The notes below the pieces were generated by a model that saw only the letters and a list, made by a program, of their open reading frames with translations, ran no database searches and was not told where the DNA came from. Of a stretch of DNA of 64,000 bases, positions 40,532 to 48,759 are shown one piece after another. This DNA comes from Muribaculaceae bacterium Isolate-110 (HZI). GTDB lineage: Bacteria > Bacteroidota > Bacteroidia > Bacteroidales > Muribaculaceae. Both the position numbers and the translations under genes were made by a program. Each line of letters opens with the position of its first letter. The stretch's first letter is position 1. The stretch is from positions 124,001 to 188,000 of the forward strand of contig RIBL01000002.1 in assembly GCA_003762875.1 (NCBI GenBank), read 5' to 3'.

Positions 40532-42154
40532 ATGATCAAACCAGTCACATCCATTCTGGCCGCCGCCCTGTTGTCGTTGTCGGCGACAATCAGCGCGGCC
40601 GTCACTCTCCCCTCGGTGCTGTCCGACGGTGTCGTGCTCCAGCGCGAACAGCCTATCAAAATATGGGGCAAGGCACTTCCGGGCGAACAGGTTACAGTGA
40701 AACTCAAATCGTCCAAAGCCAAGACCGTGGCCGACGACTCAGGCAAATGGTCGGTAACATTGTCTCCGCTCAAAGCCGGCGGCCCCTATGTGCTGACCGT
40801 AAATGATATTTCCGTCAATGACGTGCTCATCGGCGACATATATCTATGCTCGGGCCAGAGCAATATGGAACTTATGGTGAGCCGTGTCATGGACTTCTAT
40901 GCCGACGAGGTGGAGAGCTACACCAATCCGGCCATACGCGAGTTCAAGACTCCTAAAGAATATGCCTTCCACGGTGCCAAGGACGATGTGAGCAAGTCGG
41001 AATGGAAAAAAGTCGAGCCCGGCAAGGTCAAAAACTTCGGCGCGCTTGTCTACTTCATAGCCAAGAATCTCTATGAAAACAACGGCCATGTGCCCGTGGG
41101 CATCGTCAACTCCAGTTGGGGCGGCTCGCGCATCGAGACTTGGATCAGCGAGAACTCCATGGCCAAATATCCACTCCGCCTCAACCGCCTCCACACCGTC
41201 GAGGACGACGAATACCGCTCGCTGCTGTCCAAAGCCGAAAATCGCGCTTCATATCTCTGGTCAAAGACCATGAACAAGTCAGATCTCGGCTATAACAGCG
41301 GCGTCAGATGGAGCGACCCTTCGGCCGACGACTCCTCGTGGACCGAATATGACCTCCTGAGCCTCGACTGGGGCAAGGCCGACGGACAGCCCGTCAACGG
41401 CTCCCACTGGCTCAGAAAAGATTTTGAGGTTCCGGACGCAAAAGCCGGACGCGACGCCGAGCTCCGTCTCGGTTGTATAGTCGACGCCGACTCGGTGTGG
41501 GTCAACGGCTCCTTTGTCGGATTTACCTCCTATCAATATCCTCCACGCATCTATAAGATACCAGCCGGAGTGCTCCACGAGGGCAAAAACAATATCACAG
41601 TAAGAGTCGTAAGCAATTCGGGCACTCCGCATTTCGTGCCCGAAAAGCCCCATAAGGTAATATTCGGTGAAAACGACGAGATTTCCCTCGAAGGCAAATG
41701 GCGTCATCATCTCGGGACTCCGATGCCCAAGGCTCCCTCGGTCACCGACTTCTTCCAGACCCCCACAGTACTCTACAACGGTCTCATATCTCCGTTTGTC
41801 AACATGTCCTTCCGTGGTGTCGTATGGTATCAGGGTGAGTCGGATGTCGACATACGTTCGCAATACAAAGACCTGATGAAAACCCTCATCGCCGACTGGC
41901 GCGAGAGTTTCGCCAACCCCACCCTTCCCTTCTTTATCGTAGAGCTTGCCGACTTTCTCCACCCATCCGACCAAGGCGGACGCCGGGCCTGGCAGGAAAT
42001 GCGCGACGCCCAGCGCATGGCGGCCGAGGAGACTACCGATGCCTACTGGATTAAAAACAGCGATGTCGGCGAATGGAATGACATCCATCCCCGCGACAAA
42101 AAGACTCCAGGCATCCGCACCGCCACTGCAATCCTTAAACATTACGCAAAATAA
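40532..42154 (+). CDS. CE20-like SGNH carbohydrate acetylesterase
   Basis: 540 residues, signal peptide to about 23. Annotated in this family as sialate O-acetylesterase, but CE20 members act on plant glycans. Residues 24-100 form an N-terminal beta domain (VLQREQPIKIWG). The SGNH fold begins at CSGQSNMEL (Ser110), with NSSWGGSRIE, and is split by an inserted jelly-roll (about 255-390, WLRKDFEVPDA to ITVRVVSNS). It resumes with VVWYQGESD and ends with the Asp-x-x-His part in NDIHPRDK. Likely removes acetyl groups from xylan oligosaccharides. It is its own transcript, next to the HTCS. Confidence 0.85.
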   Translation: MIKPVTSILAAALLSLSATISAAVTLPSVLSDGVVLQREQPIKIWGKALPGEQVTVKLKSSKAKTVADDSGKWSVTLSPLKAGGPYVLTVNDISVNDVLIGDIYLCSGQSNMELMVSRVMDFYADEVESYTNPAIREFKTPKEYAFHGAKDDVSKSEWKKVEPGKVKNFGALVYFIAKNLYENNGHVPVGIVNSSWGGSRIETWISENSMAKYPLRLNRLHTVEDDEYRSLLSKAENRASYLWSKTMNKSDLGYNSGVRWSDPSADDSSWTEYDLLSLDWGKADGQPVNGSHWLRKDFEVPDAKAGRDAELRLGCIVDADSVWVNGSFVGFTSYQYPPRIYKIPAGVLHEGKNNITVRVVSNSGTPHFVPEKPHKVIFGENDEISLEGKWRHHLGTPMPKAPSVTDFFQTPTVLYNGLISPFVNMSFRGVVWYQGESDVDIRSQYKDLMKTLIADWRESFANPTLPFFIVELADFLHPSDQGGRRAWQEMRDAQRMAAEETTDAYWIKNSDVGEWNDIHPRDKKTPGIRTATAILKHYAK

Positions 42155-42184
42155 CCGTAATACGGATATCATACGCTAAGAGAC

Positions 42185-42292
42185 ACAGAAAGACAAAAGT
42201 CTCAAAAAAACAGAAGTTTTTAACTCGTTGGCAAAACAAACGTTTTGTGTGAGTTAAAAACTTCTGTTTTTTTGAGACTTTTGTCTTTCTGT
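42185..42292. repeat. 108-base hairpin with perfect 42-bp arms
   Basis: Arms 42185-42226 and 42251-42292 are exact reverse complements. The 24-base loop contains a further six-base stem, CAAAAC with GTTTTG. It lies between the convergent acetylesterase and GH31 genes and so could terminate both. The arms contain ACAAAAGT and CAGAAGTTTTT words also seen in the hairpin at 23993-24091. Confidence 0.85.
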
Positions 42293-42313
42293 ATCCCCGA
42301 CGCTCCTTCCGGA

Positions 42314-44749
42314 TTATTTCGGAAGAGCGACCTTCACGGCTTTGCCGTTGTAGTCTATTTCATTACGGTTGCCGGTCGCACCGTTAACGATGGTAAACTT
42401 GCGTGAGGCGAGCATACCGGGATATTCGCCCTTTCGGTCATTCACAGTAACTGTGCCCGACTTCCTGTCATACACAAAATCTATCGTGGTATACTTGCCT
42501 TTGGTATAGTTGTAATTGTCACCCTCGTCCTCATAGAGCGTAAATCGGCCGTCGGCTCCGGGGAAAACCTTTATCACGAGATTGTCCCACGGTCTCTCGG
42601 TAGCATAATTCACCTTCGGACCATTGGGGATGATACTGCCCGCCCTGGCAAACACAGGTATCGAGTGTATTGTCGTAGCTATATTGACAGTGCGTCCCCC
42701 TTCATAACGGCGTCCGCTGTGATAGTCATACCATACTGTCCCGGCAGGAAGATATACTTTCTGATCATGCTCGGCCATGAAATCAATGTTGCCGGAGAGC
42801 TCCGAAGCCACAGTCTCTTTGTGGTCCCAGCCGGTATTCTCGTCAATCTTCACTGTGGCCTCAGGGGTATAACGGGCCTCGAGCACAGGGGCTACGAGAA
42901 GCGAGCGGCCAAACATGTATTCACTCGCGCAGTCATACCCCCTGACATCCTTGGGAAAATCCATCACCAGCGGACGCATGAAGGTCGAACTGTTGGCTGT
43001 GACATCCCATGAGGTCGAGTAGATATAAGGCAGCAGTTCATAACGCAGTCTGACGGCACTCTCGAGAGCGTCATACACAGGCTCACCCTTCTTACCGAAG
43101 AGATATATCTCGCGGGGCGAGTCGGCTCCGTGTGAACGCATCATCGGTGTGAACACTCCGAGCTGGGTCCAGCGCACTACAAGCTCGCGAAACTGCGGGT
43201 TTTCATAAGCCTCCTTGCCGTCCACCTTGTAATGTCCGCAGAAAAATCCTCCGAGGTCGGAGTTGCAGTTGGGATTGCCTGTCATGGAAAAATTGAGATG
43301 AGCGGGTATTTGCTTACGGAGCATATCCCATGTCGAGCTGACATCGCCCGTCCACACGTTGCATCCGTAACGCTGCTGACCAAACCATCCCGAACGGGTG
43401 AGTATAAACACACGCTTCGTCGAGTCCTCCTTTATCTGGTGGTCATGCACACCCCCGACCGTGAGCAGCGGATAGGCTCCTCTGACACGTCGGAACGAAC
43501 CCTTGCCGGTGGAAAAATCCATATTGCCGTCAAAATGATCGGGCTCAGTCGAGTCCATCCACCAGCCGTCCATCCCGAAGGCGTGGAGACGTTTCAGATT
43601 GTTCCAGTATATGTCGCGGGCCTCATCGCTGTAAGTGTTGTAGACCTTCACGCCTGAGGGGTAATCCATACGCGGAGGCCACTGGGTGTCAATGCCCGAC
43701 TGAGGCCACGTGGAGATGTCAAAGAGCAGTCCGCGGTCGGCAAGCTCGCGGTAAGGCTTGGTCTGCGGACCAAACGATGACCATATCGAGATGATGGCAT
43801 GGGCATTGGCGGCGTGGATGTCATCCATCATCTTCTGTGGATTGTTGAAACCGGGATTCATGAACTCCATGGCATTCCACAGATAGTTGCCGCCCCAGTA
43901 TTGCCAGTCCTGGATAATGCCGTCGAGTGGCAGACCGAGCTCACGATATTTGTTGACCACCCCGGTAATCTCATGCTGGCTCTTGTAACGCTCGCGCGAC
44001 TGCCAGAATCCGTAGCTCCACAATGGAAACATAGGCACCTCGCCCGAGATGGCGCGCATCTCGGCTATCACCCCGTCGGCATCACCGCCGTTCATGAAAT
44101 AATAGTCCACACAGTCACCCACCTGTGAGGTCAATGACATTCCCGAGTCCTTGTCGCTATACTCGGTGGGAGAATAGTTGTCCCAATACAGACCATACCC
44201 CCTTGACGAAACTATGGCCGGGATACCGTCCTCGATATTTCCGGGCATTAACTGACGGGTGATGCCGCGCTGCGACAGTCGGCCGTTGGCAAGATTGCCG
44301 AGACCGTAGACCGCCTCGTCACGTCGGAGCGTAAACGTCTGCCCTACCTCATATGTGCTGTCGCCGAGATCAGTGATTGAAGTGAACCGTGCGGGACCGT
44401 TCTCCTTCATCAGTTCCCGGCCCGACTTAGATATAAATGTCAGCTCACCGTTTTTGTTGTCAATCCTCACTGTCAAGCCCGACGTGGTCACCGTAGTGTT
44501 GCGCGGCGATTCCTTCACCTTGCACGCCACGTCGGTCGGCTCGGCGATTATGGCATATGACTCCTTGTCGGGGCGGTCACTGCCGGGATATTTTACCACT
44601 CTTACCGTAGAAGGGCTATAGAAACTGAGTTCCACAGTCCCGCCGTCAACCATGACGGTGACCCCGCTGCCGGAGTGCGACACCACTCCTGCCTGAAGCA
44701 TCAAGCCGGCACATGACATGGCCATTAAATAAAACAATCTTTTTCTCAT
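42314..44749 (-). CDS. GH31 alpha-glycosidase, probable alpha-xylosidase
   Basis: 811 residues, signal peptide to about 20. N-terminal beta-sandwich, then the barrel with PLDGIIQDWQYWGG, nucleophile Asp near 397 in GWWMDSTEPD, RVFILTRSGWFGQQRYG, acid/base Asp near 468 in WTGDVSSTWDML, and GGFFCGHYKVDG; then C-terminal sandwiches. The YWGGNYLW stretch after the barrel start resembles alpha-xylosidases. Substrate assignment comes from context: complex xylans carry xylose side units. Last gene of the operon GH127-GH43-GH115-GH31, 30 bases after the GH115 stop. Confidence 0.87.
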   Translation of the reverse strand: MRKRLFYLMAMSCAGLMLQAGVVSHSGSGVTVMVDGGTVELSFYSPSTVRVVKYPGSDRPDKESYAIIAEPTDVACKVKESPRNTTVTTSGLTVRIDNKNGELTFISKSGRELMKENGPARFTSITDLGDSTYEVGQTFTLRRDEAVYGLGNLANGRLSQRGITRQLMPGNIEDGIPAIVSSRGYGLYWDNYSPTEYSDKDSGMSLTSQVGDCVDYYFMNGGDADGVIAEMRAISGEVPMFPLWSYGFWQSRERYKSQHEITGVVNKYRELGLPLDGIIQDWQYWGGNYLWNAMEFMNPGFNNPQKMMDDIHAANAHAIISIWSSFGPQTKPYRELADRGLLFDISTWPQSGIDTQWPPRMDYPSGVKVYNTYSDEARDIYWNNLKRLHAFGMDGWWMDSTEPDHFDGNMDFSTGKGSFRRVRGAYPLLTVGGVHDHQIKEDSTKRVFILTRSGWFGQQRYGCNVWTGDVSSTWDMLRKQIPAHLNFSMTGNPNCNSDLGGFFCGHYKVDGKEAYENPQFRELVVRWTQLGVFTPMMRSHGADSPREIYLFGKKGEPVYDALESAVRLRYELLPYIYSTSWDVTANSSTFMRPLVMDFPKDVRGYDCASEYMFGRSLLVAPVLEARYTPEATVKIDENTGWDHKETVASELSGNIDFMAEHDQKVYLPAGTVWYDYHSGRRYEGGRTVNIATTIHSIPVFARAGSIIPNGPKVNYATERPWDNLVIKVFPGADGRFTLYEDEGDNYNYTKGKYTTIDFVYDRKSGTVTVNDRKGEYPGMLASRKFTIVNGATGNRNEIDYNGKAVKVALPK

Positions 44750-44779
44750 TACATTAGATTTTTTATATTGGTTTTCATA

Positions 44780-47362
44780 TTATTTTGACGTTTGGGCTGG
44801 CGACGGCCCGACATAGCTCGGCAGCAGTCCGCCATAATCAAGGACCACGCGCTGCACCATCGCCCCCGGATCGATGCCTCTAATGGCCAGAGTGTGATGA
44901 TTCAGAGTTTTGTCGACCGGAAATTTCACGACTGCGACAGCCGAGTTGCGCAACACATTCTCCTTCCATTGCGGCGACCACTCCTCAGGCAGATATTCTG
45001 TCACGACCTCAGGCTCTCCGTCAAACGAGATGCCAGTCTTCGTTCCCCTACCCTCATAGACAGGGAAGAATGGCAGCGAGTAGAGGTGTACGTTCACCGT
45101 GTCGGCCTCACACGCGGGAAGTTCAAAGCTCACTTGGGGCACGTGCCCTCCCTTCTCACATCCAAGCGCATCGCCGAGACACAGCGATGTCCAGTCATAC
45201 CCAACTCCTTCGATGAGTCTGACACCGGCCTCGCTGTCGGTCTGAGTTATCACGGCCGTAGTGAGGTCTACCGTGTGACATCCGTCGAGTCTGTCACATG
45301 CAGGGTCAACCGACAGATCAACTATCCTACACCCCTCGCCTGCATACTCCGTCAGTGACGGCATACCGTGATACTGCGCGCAATAGCCGGGTGGCACCGT
45401 CATCAAGCCATCCCATTTGCCGCCAACCAGAGTGTTGTATCGCCTGTTGAGAGCCTCGATGCTGTCGGCGGCCTCTCGCGCCTGTCTCGCCGCATAATTG
45501 GCCCCTGCCCTGTCACCGGACTTAACAAGCTCGCCGTTGAGCTGCGCCATGAGAAATTTGCGGTTCATCATGTCGGAAGCCATCACAGGATAGCCGACTA
45601 TCTCGAAAAAAGCAGCCCGCTTATCCACCTCCAGTTGCGACATGATGCTGTCGACCAGATCCGAGATATGGCGATAGTCGGCCAGACGACGCCGGGCGTC
45701 ATTATAGTTGGCAAACGAATATTCCGTCGGGCGAAGACGCTCATTCTCGGGAGAGTCCCATTCGATTTCCCACCCCATATATTCAGGCTTGCGCGACCAG
45801 GCCAGGCGGTAATATGTGTCAAGTATCATCTGCAACGCGTCTTTGTAATCCTCGCCGAATATTCCCGCAAGCCATGCAGCCTGGTGATGGTTGACATTGT
45901 CATGACTGAAACGGGAGAAATCCCACGCCATGTCAAAAAACGTCTGCATTGCCGCCTCGGCCGGCTTGATGTCACCGACATTGAGCAGCCAATAGCGGTC
46001 GGCACCTGCGTCAAAAGCCTTTCGCAGCTCGTGATACATCAGAGCCGGAGGCGTGGTGCAGAGCCACAGATAGTCATGAGGCGTGCCGAGATAGGAGGTG
46101 TGGTAATAGACGCCAGCCCCACCCTTGCGCGTCCGCTCGGCCGGAGTGCTCAGGCTCTTCATGTAGCCGTAATTGTCGTCGGGCCACACTATGGTCACGT
46201 CATCGGGCAGTCTAAGTCCAGCACGATACAGGTCAAGCGTCTCCTTGTAAGGGACAAAAATCTGAGGCACATCCTGCGGGTCGCGGTCAAGACGGTCGCG
46301 CAGGATGCCGCGCTGATCCGAGATGACCTGCTCAAGCAACTCTACGCGCTGTGAGATCGACATAGTGCCCTGTATGGCCTCGTCGTGCACTCCACGCATG
46401 GCCACGGTATAGATATTCTCATATCCCGCGGCCTCGGCCACCCGCGAGTCAAATTTACCGAATATAGTCCGGCGGTTGGTGGAGTAATCCCACTCTCCGT
46501 CACGCTCACGGCTCCACTCCGAGGGGGCAAAATTGTTGAAGAGCATCGGTTCGCAATGAGAAGTTGTGACTATGATGCCGTAATCGTCCACCGTCTGCTT
46601 GCTCTCCGGATGAGAGTAGAACGCACCCGTGCAGTCATGCATGGCCGGAGCGAGCATATTGCCGCGCAAACGCAGCAGCAATTCACACACGCGTGCATAA
46701 GTGAGCGGACCTATGTCACCGAGCTCTTTTTCATAATTTCGAGCGGCCCAGGGATGCAGCCCCCAGTCTTCGTCATTGATAAAGATGCCGCGATATTTCA
46801 CCGACGGGGTCTGCGACACACTGTCGGCCCTGACACATAGTGACGGTCTGCACTCCACAGGCACATCAGCCCACCACACCCAGGGGTCAACGCCTATTGC
46901 CTGGCTTAGAGTGGTGATGCCGTAGGCTGTGCCGCGGCGGTCGCTCCCGGCTATGACTATAATTGCCGGGCGATCATCGCCATCGGTTGCCACGGTACGT
47001 ATCACAAACCGTTCCCATCCTCCGGTTATGTCAGCCACATCAAGCTGACCCGACTCTATCATTCCATCGATAATACCGCTGCAGCCTATGGTTCCGACCA
47101 CGATTGCGGGGACATTCCGTCGGGATAATCCGTCAGCCGACATCGGATGTACACCCGTCACGGCCTCTATGTCTCCGGCAAGCATCCCGACAGCCTTGTG
47201 TACACAAGTGTAGTCAGCACTGTCGACACACAGAGTGACACCTTTCAGGTCGACAGCCCCGGGCATACGGCTTTCTGATACGCATATCGAGGCCGATGCG
47301 ACGGATGTGCTCATTGCGACAACCATTGCGATTGCAATAGCTGAATATCGCTTGAAATTCAT
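44780..47362 (-). CDS. GH115 alpha-glucuronidase (second, divergent copy)
   Basis: 860 residues, signal peptide to about 24. It shares the family frame: AGSDRRGTAYGI, VKYRGIFINDED, YARVCELLLRLRGNMLAPAMH, AMRGVHDEAI and VWPDDNYGY. It departs from the first copy at key places: LAPAMH instead of LWPAMW, and TTSHCEPM instead of GTSHHEPM. It may therefore prefer a different decoration or backbone position. Its ATG overlaps the GH43 stop in ATGA, so the two are translationally coupled. Confidence 0.9.
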   Translation of the reverse strand: MNFKRYSAIAIAMVVAMSTSVASASICVSESRMPGAVDLKGVTLCVDSADYTCVHKAVGMLAGDIEAVTGVHPMSADGLSRRNVPAIVVGTIGCSGIIDGMIESGQLDVADITGGWERFVIRTVATDGDDRPAIIVIAGSDRRGTAYGITTLSQAIGVDPWVWWADVPVECRPSLCVRADSVSQTPSVKYRGIFINDEDWGLHPWAARNYEKELGDIGPLTYARVCELLLRLRGNMLAPAMHDCTGAFYSHPESKQTVDDYGIIVTTSHCEPMLFNNFAPSEWSRERDGEWDYSTNRRTIFGKFDSRVAEAAGYENIYTVAMRGVHDEAIQGTMSISQRVELLEQVISDQRGILRDRLDRDPQDVPQIFVPYKETLDLYRAGLRLPDDVTIVWPDDNYGYMKSLSTPAERTRKGGAGVYYHTSYLGTPHDYLWLCTTPPALMYHELRKAFDAGADRYWLLNVGDIKPAEAAMQTFFDMAWDFSRFSHDNVNHHQAAWLAGIFGEDYKDALQMILDTYYRLAWSRKPEYMGWEIEWDSPENERLRPTEYSFANYNDARRRLADYRHISDLVDSIMSQLEVDKRAAFFEIVGYPVMASDMMNRKFLMAQLNGELVKSGDRAGANYAARQAREAADSIEALNRRYNTLVGGKWDGLMTVPPGYCAQYHGMPSLTEYAGEGCRIVDLSVDPACDRLDGCHTVDLTTAVITQTDSEAGVRLIEGVGYDWTSLCLGDALGCEKGGHVPQVSFELPACEADTVNVHLYSLPFFPVYEGRGTKTGISFDGEPEVVTEYLPEEWSPQWKENVLRNSAVAVVKFPVDKTLNHHTLAIRGIDPGAMVQRVVLDYGGLLPSYVGPSPAQTSK

Positions 47363-48759
47363 TTTTTAAACTCCCACCAGTCAAAATTAAACAACTTCGG
47401 GCCCTTGCGTCCGGTAAACACAAAGTAAATGTCATGCACTCCCGTCACCTCCATGAGAGCCTTGGCCTCAAGCGTCTTCCAGCTCTCCCAACCACCTGTA
47501 CCCGGCACATCGATACGCGCCACAAGCGGTCCAGCCACACTGTCCATACGCACCTCAATGACACCGCCCCTAAGTGCGCTTGCCACCGAAACCTTGAATC
47601 TCGAGGGGCCGCCCGAACCGAAATCGACGTTACGCACCTTGATCCAGTCGCCATTATGGATATCAGCCACATACACCCCTGTACGGGCATTTGGCTCGGT
47701 AGTCACTCCGCTGGAATAGGCGATGGTCTCGGCCTGCACGCGACGATAGGGATTGAAAACTGCAATCGGACTGACTCCCTCTTCGGTGGGATGTATCACC
47801 GGGAATGTCCCGTCGGGATTATATTTGAACTCCTCTATAGCCACACTGCGTCCGAAACCGCCTCCCCCCGGGAGCCGGCCCGTGTGATAGAGAAAATAGG
47901 AATGTCCTCTGAAGTCGGCCACACCGCAATGGTTGGTAAACGACCCTGTGTCATGGAGCGGCATTATCTCGCCCATATACTTCCACGGCCCTTCGGGAGA
48001 GTCACTCATCGAATAGGATATATGTTCGGGCACACCTCCGGCCGCATAGAGCAGATAATATTTGCCGCCACGCTTATAGAACCACGGCCCCTCGGTATAC
48101 ATGTCTTTGTATTTGGTATTCTTGTCACGGAGTTTGACCGCCGGGGCTCCGAAGCCCTCCACCGTCTGCTCGACTTTTCTGACCTCGCCCTCAAACGAAA
48201 TCATATCCCTGTTGAGCTTCACATAATAAATTTCCGGATTACCCCAGTAGAGATAAGCCTGTCCGTCATCGTCGACAAAGACCGTAGGGTCGATATAGTC
48301 CCAACTGCCGTCGACAAGCGGCGCGCCTATGGCATCCTTAAACGGTCCGACCGGCGTGTCACCTACAGCCACTCCGATAGCCATCGCCCCGGTAAGACTG
48401 GAGTGGAGCGGCACATAGAAATAAAACTTGCCATCGCGCTCCACACACTGCGGTGCCCAGGCCCTGTCGTCAGCCCACTTGAAATCCTCTATCGCCAGGG
48501 GCGAGCCGTGGTCGGTCCAGTTGACCATATCCTTTGACGAATACACGCGCCACTCCTGCATCCAGAAAAAGTCGGCTCCGTTCTCATCATGGCCGGTGTA
48601 TATGTAGAATGTATCGTCATGCACCATCGGTGCTGGATCGGTGGTGTAGCATGTCTGCACCACCGGGTTCTGAGCCGAAGCCGCCGCTGTGGAGGCCAGC
48701 ATCAGTGATAGCATCAGCTTAAGTCTCATTTTTGTACTCTGTTTATCACTATTTTTCAT
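47359..48759 (-). CDS. GH43 glycosidase with CBM6-type domain (arabinofuranosidase-like)
   Basis: 466 residues. Propeller with Asp41 in TTDPAPMVHDDTFYIY, Asp157 in DYIDPTVFVDDDG and Glu223 in MYTEGPWFYKR, the GH43 catalytic set. A CBM6-like sandwich covers about 335-466 (VQAETIAYSSGV to FDWWEF), likely binding xylan ends. The start at 48759 overlaps the GH127 stop as ATGA, which favours it over ATG 48729; either leaves an intact signal peptide ending ASAQ. Expected to remove arabinose from arabinoxylan pieces. Confidence 0.87.
   Translation of the reverse strand: MKNSDKQSTKMRLKLMLSLMLASTAAASAQNPVVQTCYTTDPAPMVHDDTFYIYTGHDENGADFFWMQEWRVYSSKDMVNWTDHGSPLAIEDFKWADDRAWAPQCVERDGKFYFYVPLHSSLTGAMAIGVAVGDTPVGPFKDAIGAPLVDGSWDYIDPTVFVDDDGQAYLYWGNPEIYYVKLNRDMISFEGEVRKVEQTVEGFGAPAVKLRDKNTKYKDMYTEGPWFYKRGGKYYLLYAAGGVPEHISYSMSDSPEGPWKYMGEIMPLHDTGSFTNHCGVADFRGHSYFLYHTGRLPGGGGFGRSVAIEEFKYNPDGTFPVIHPTEEGVSPIAVFNPYRRVQAETIAYSSGVTTEPNARTGVYVADIHNGDWIKVRNVDFGSGGPSRFKVSVASALRGGVIEVRMDSVAGPLVARIDVPGTGGWESWKTLEAKALMEVTGVHDIYFVFTGRKGPKLFNFDWWEFKK

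Noticed and set aside
40532-42154. Reading the acetylesterase as a sialic-acid enzyme
   Set aside because: The family name suggests it, but no sialidase or sialic-acid catabolism gene is present, and the setting and domain layout fit CE20 plant-glycan esterases.
45368-46354. A 328-codon plus-strand open frame over the second GH115
   Set aside because: Antisense shadow of a conserved glycosidase; Arg/His-rich, no domain.
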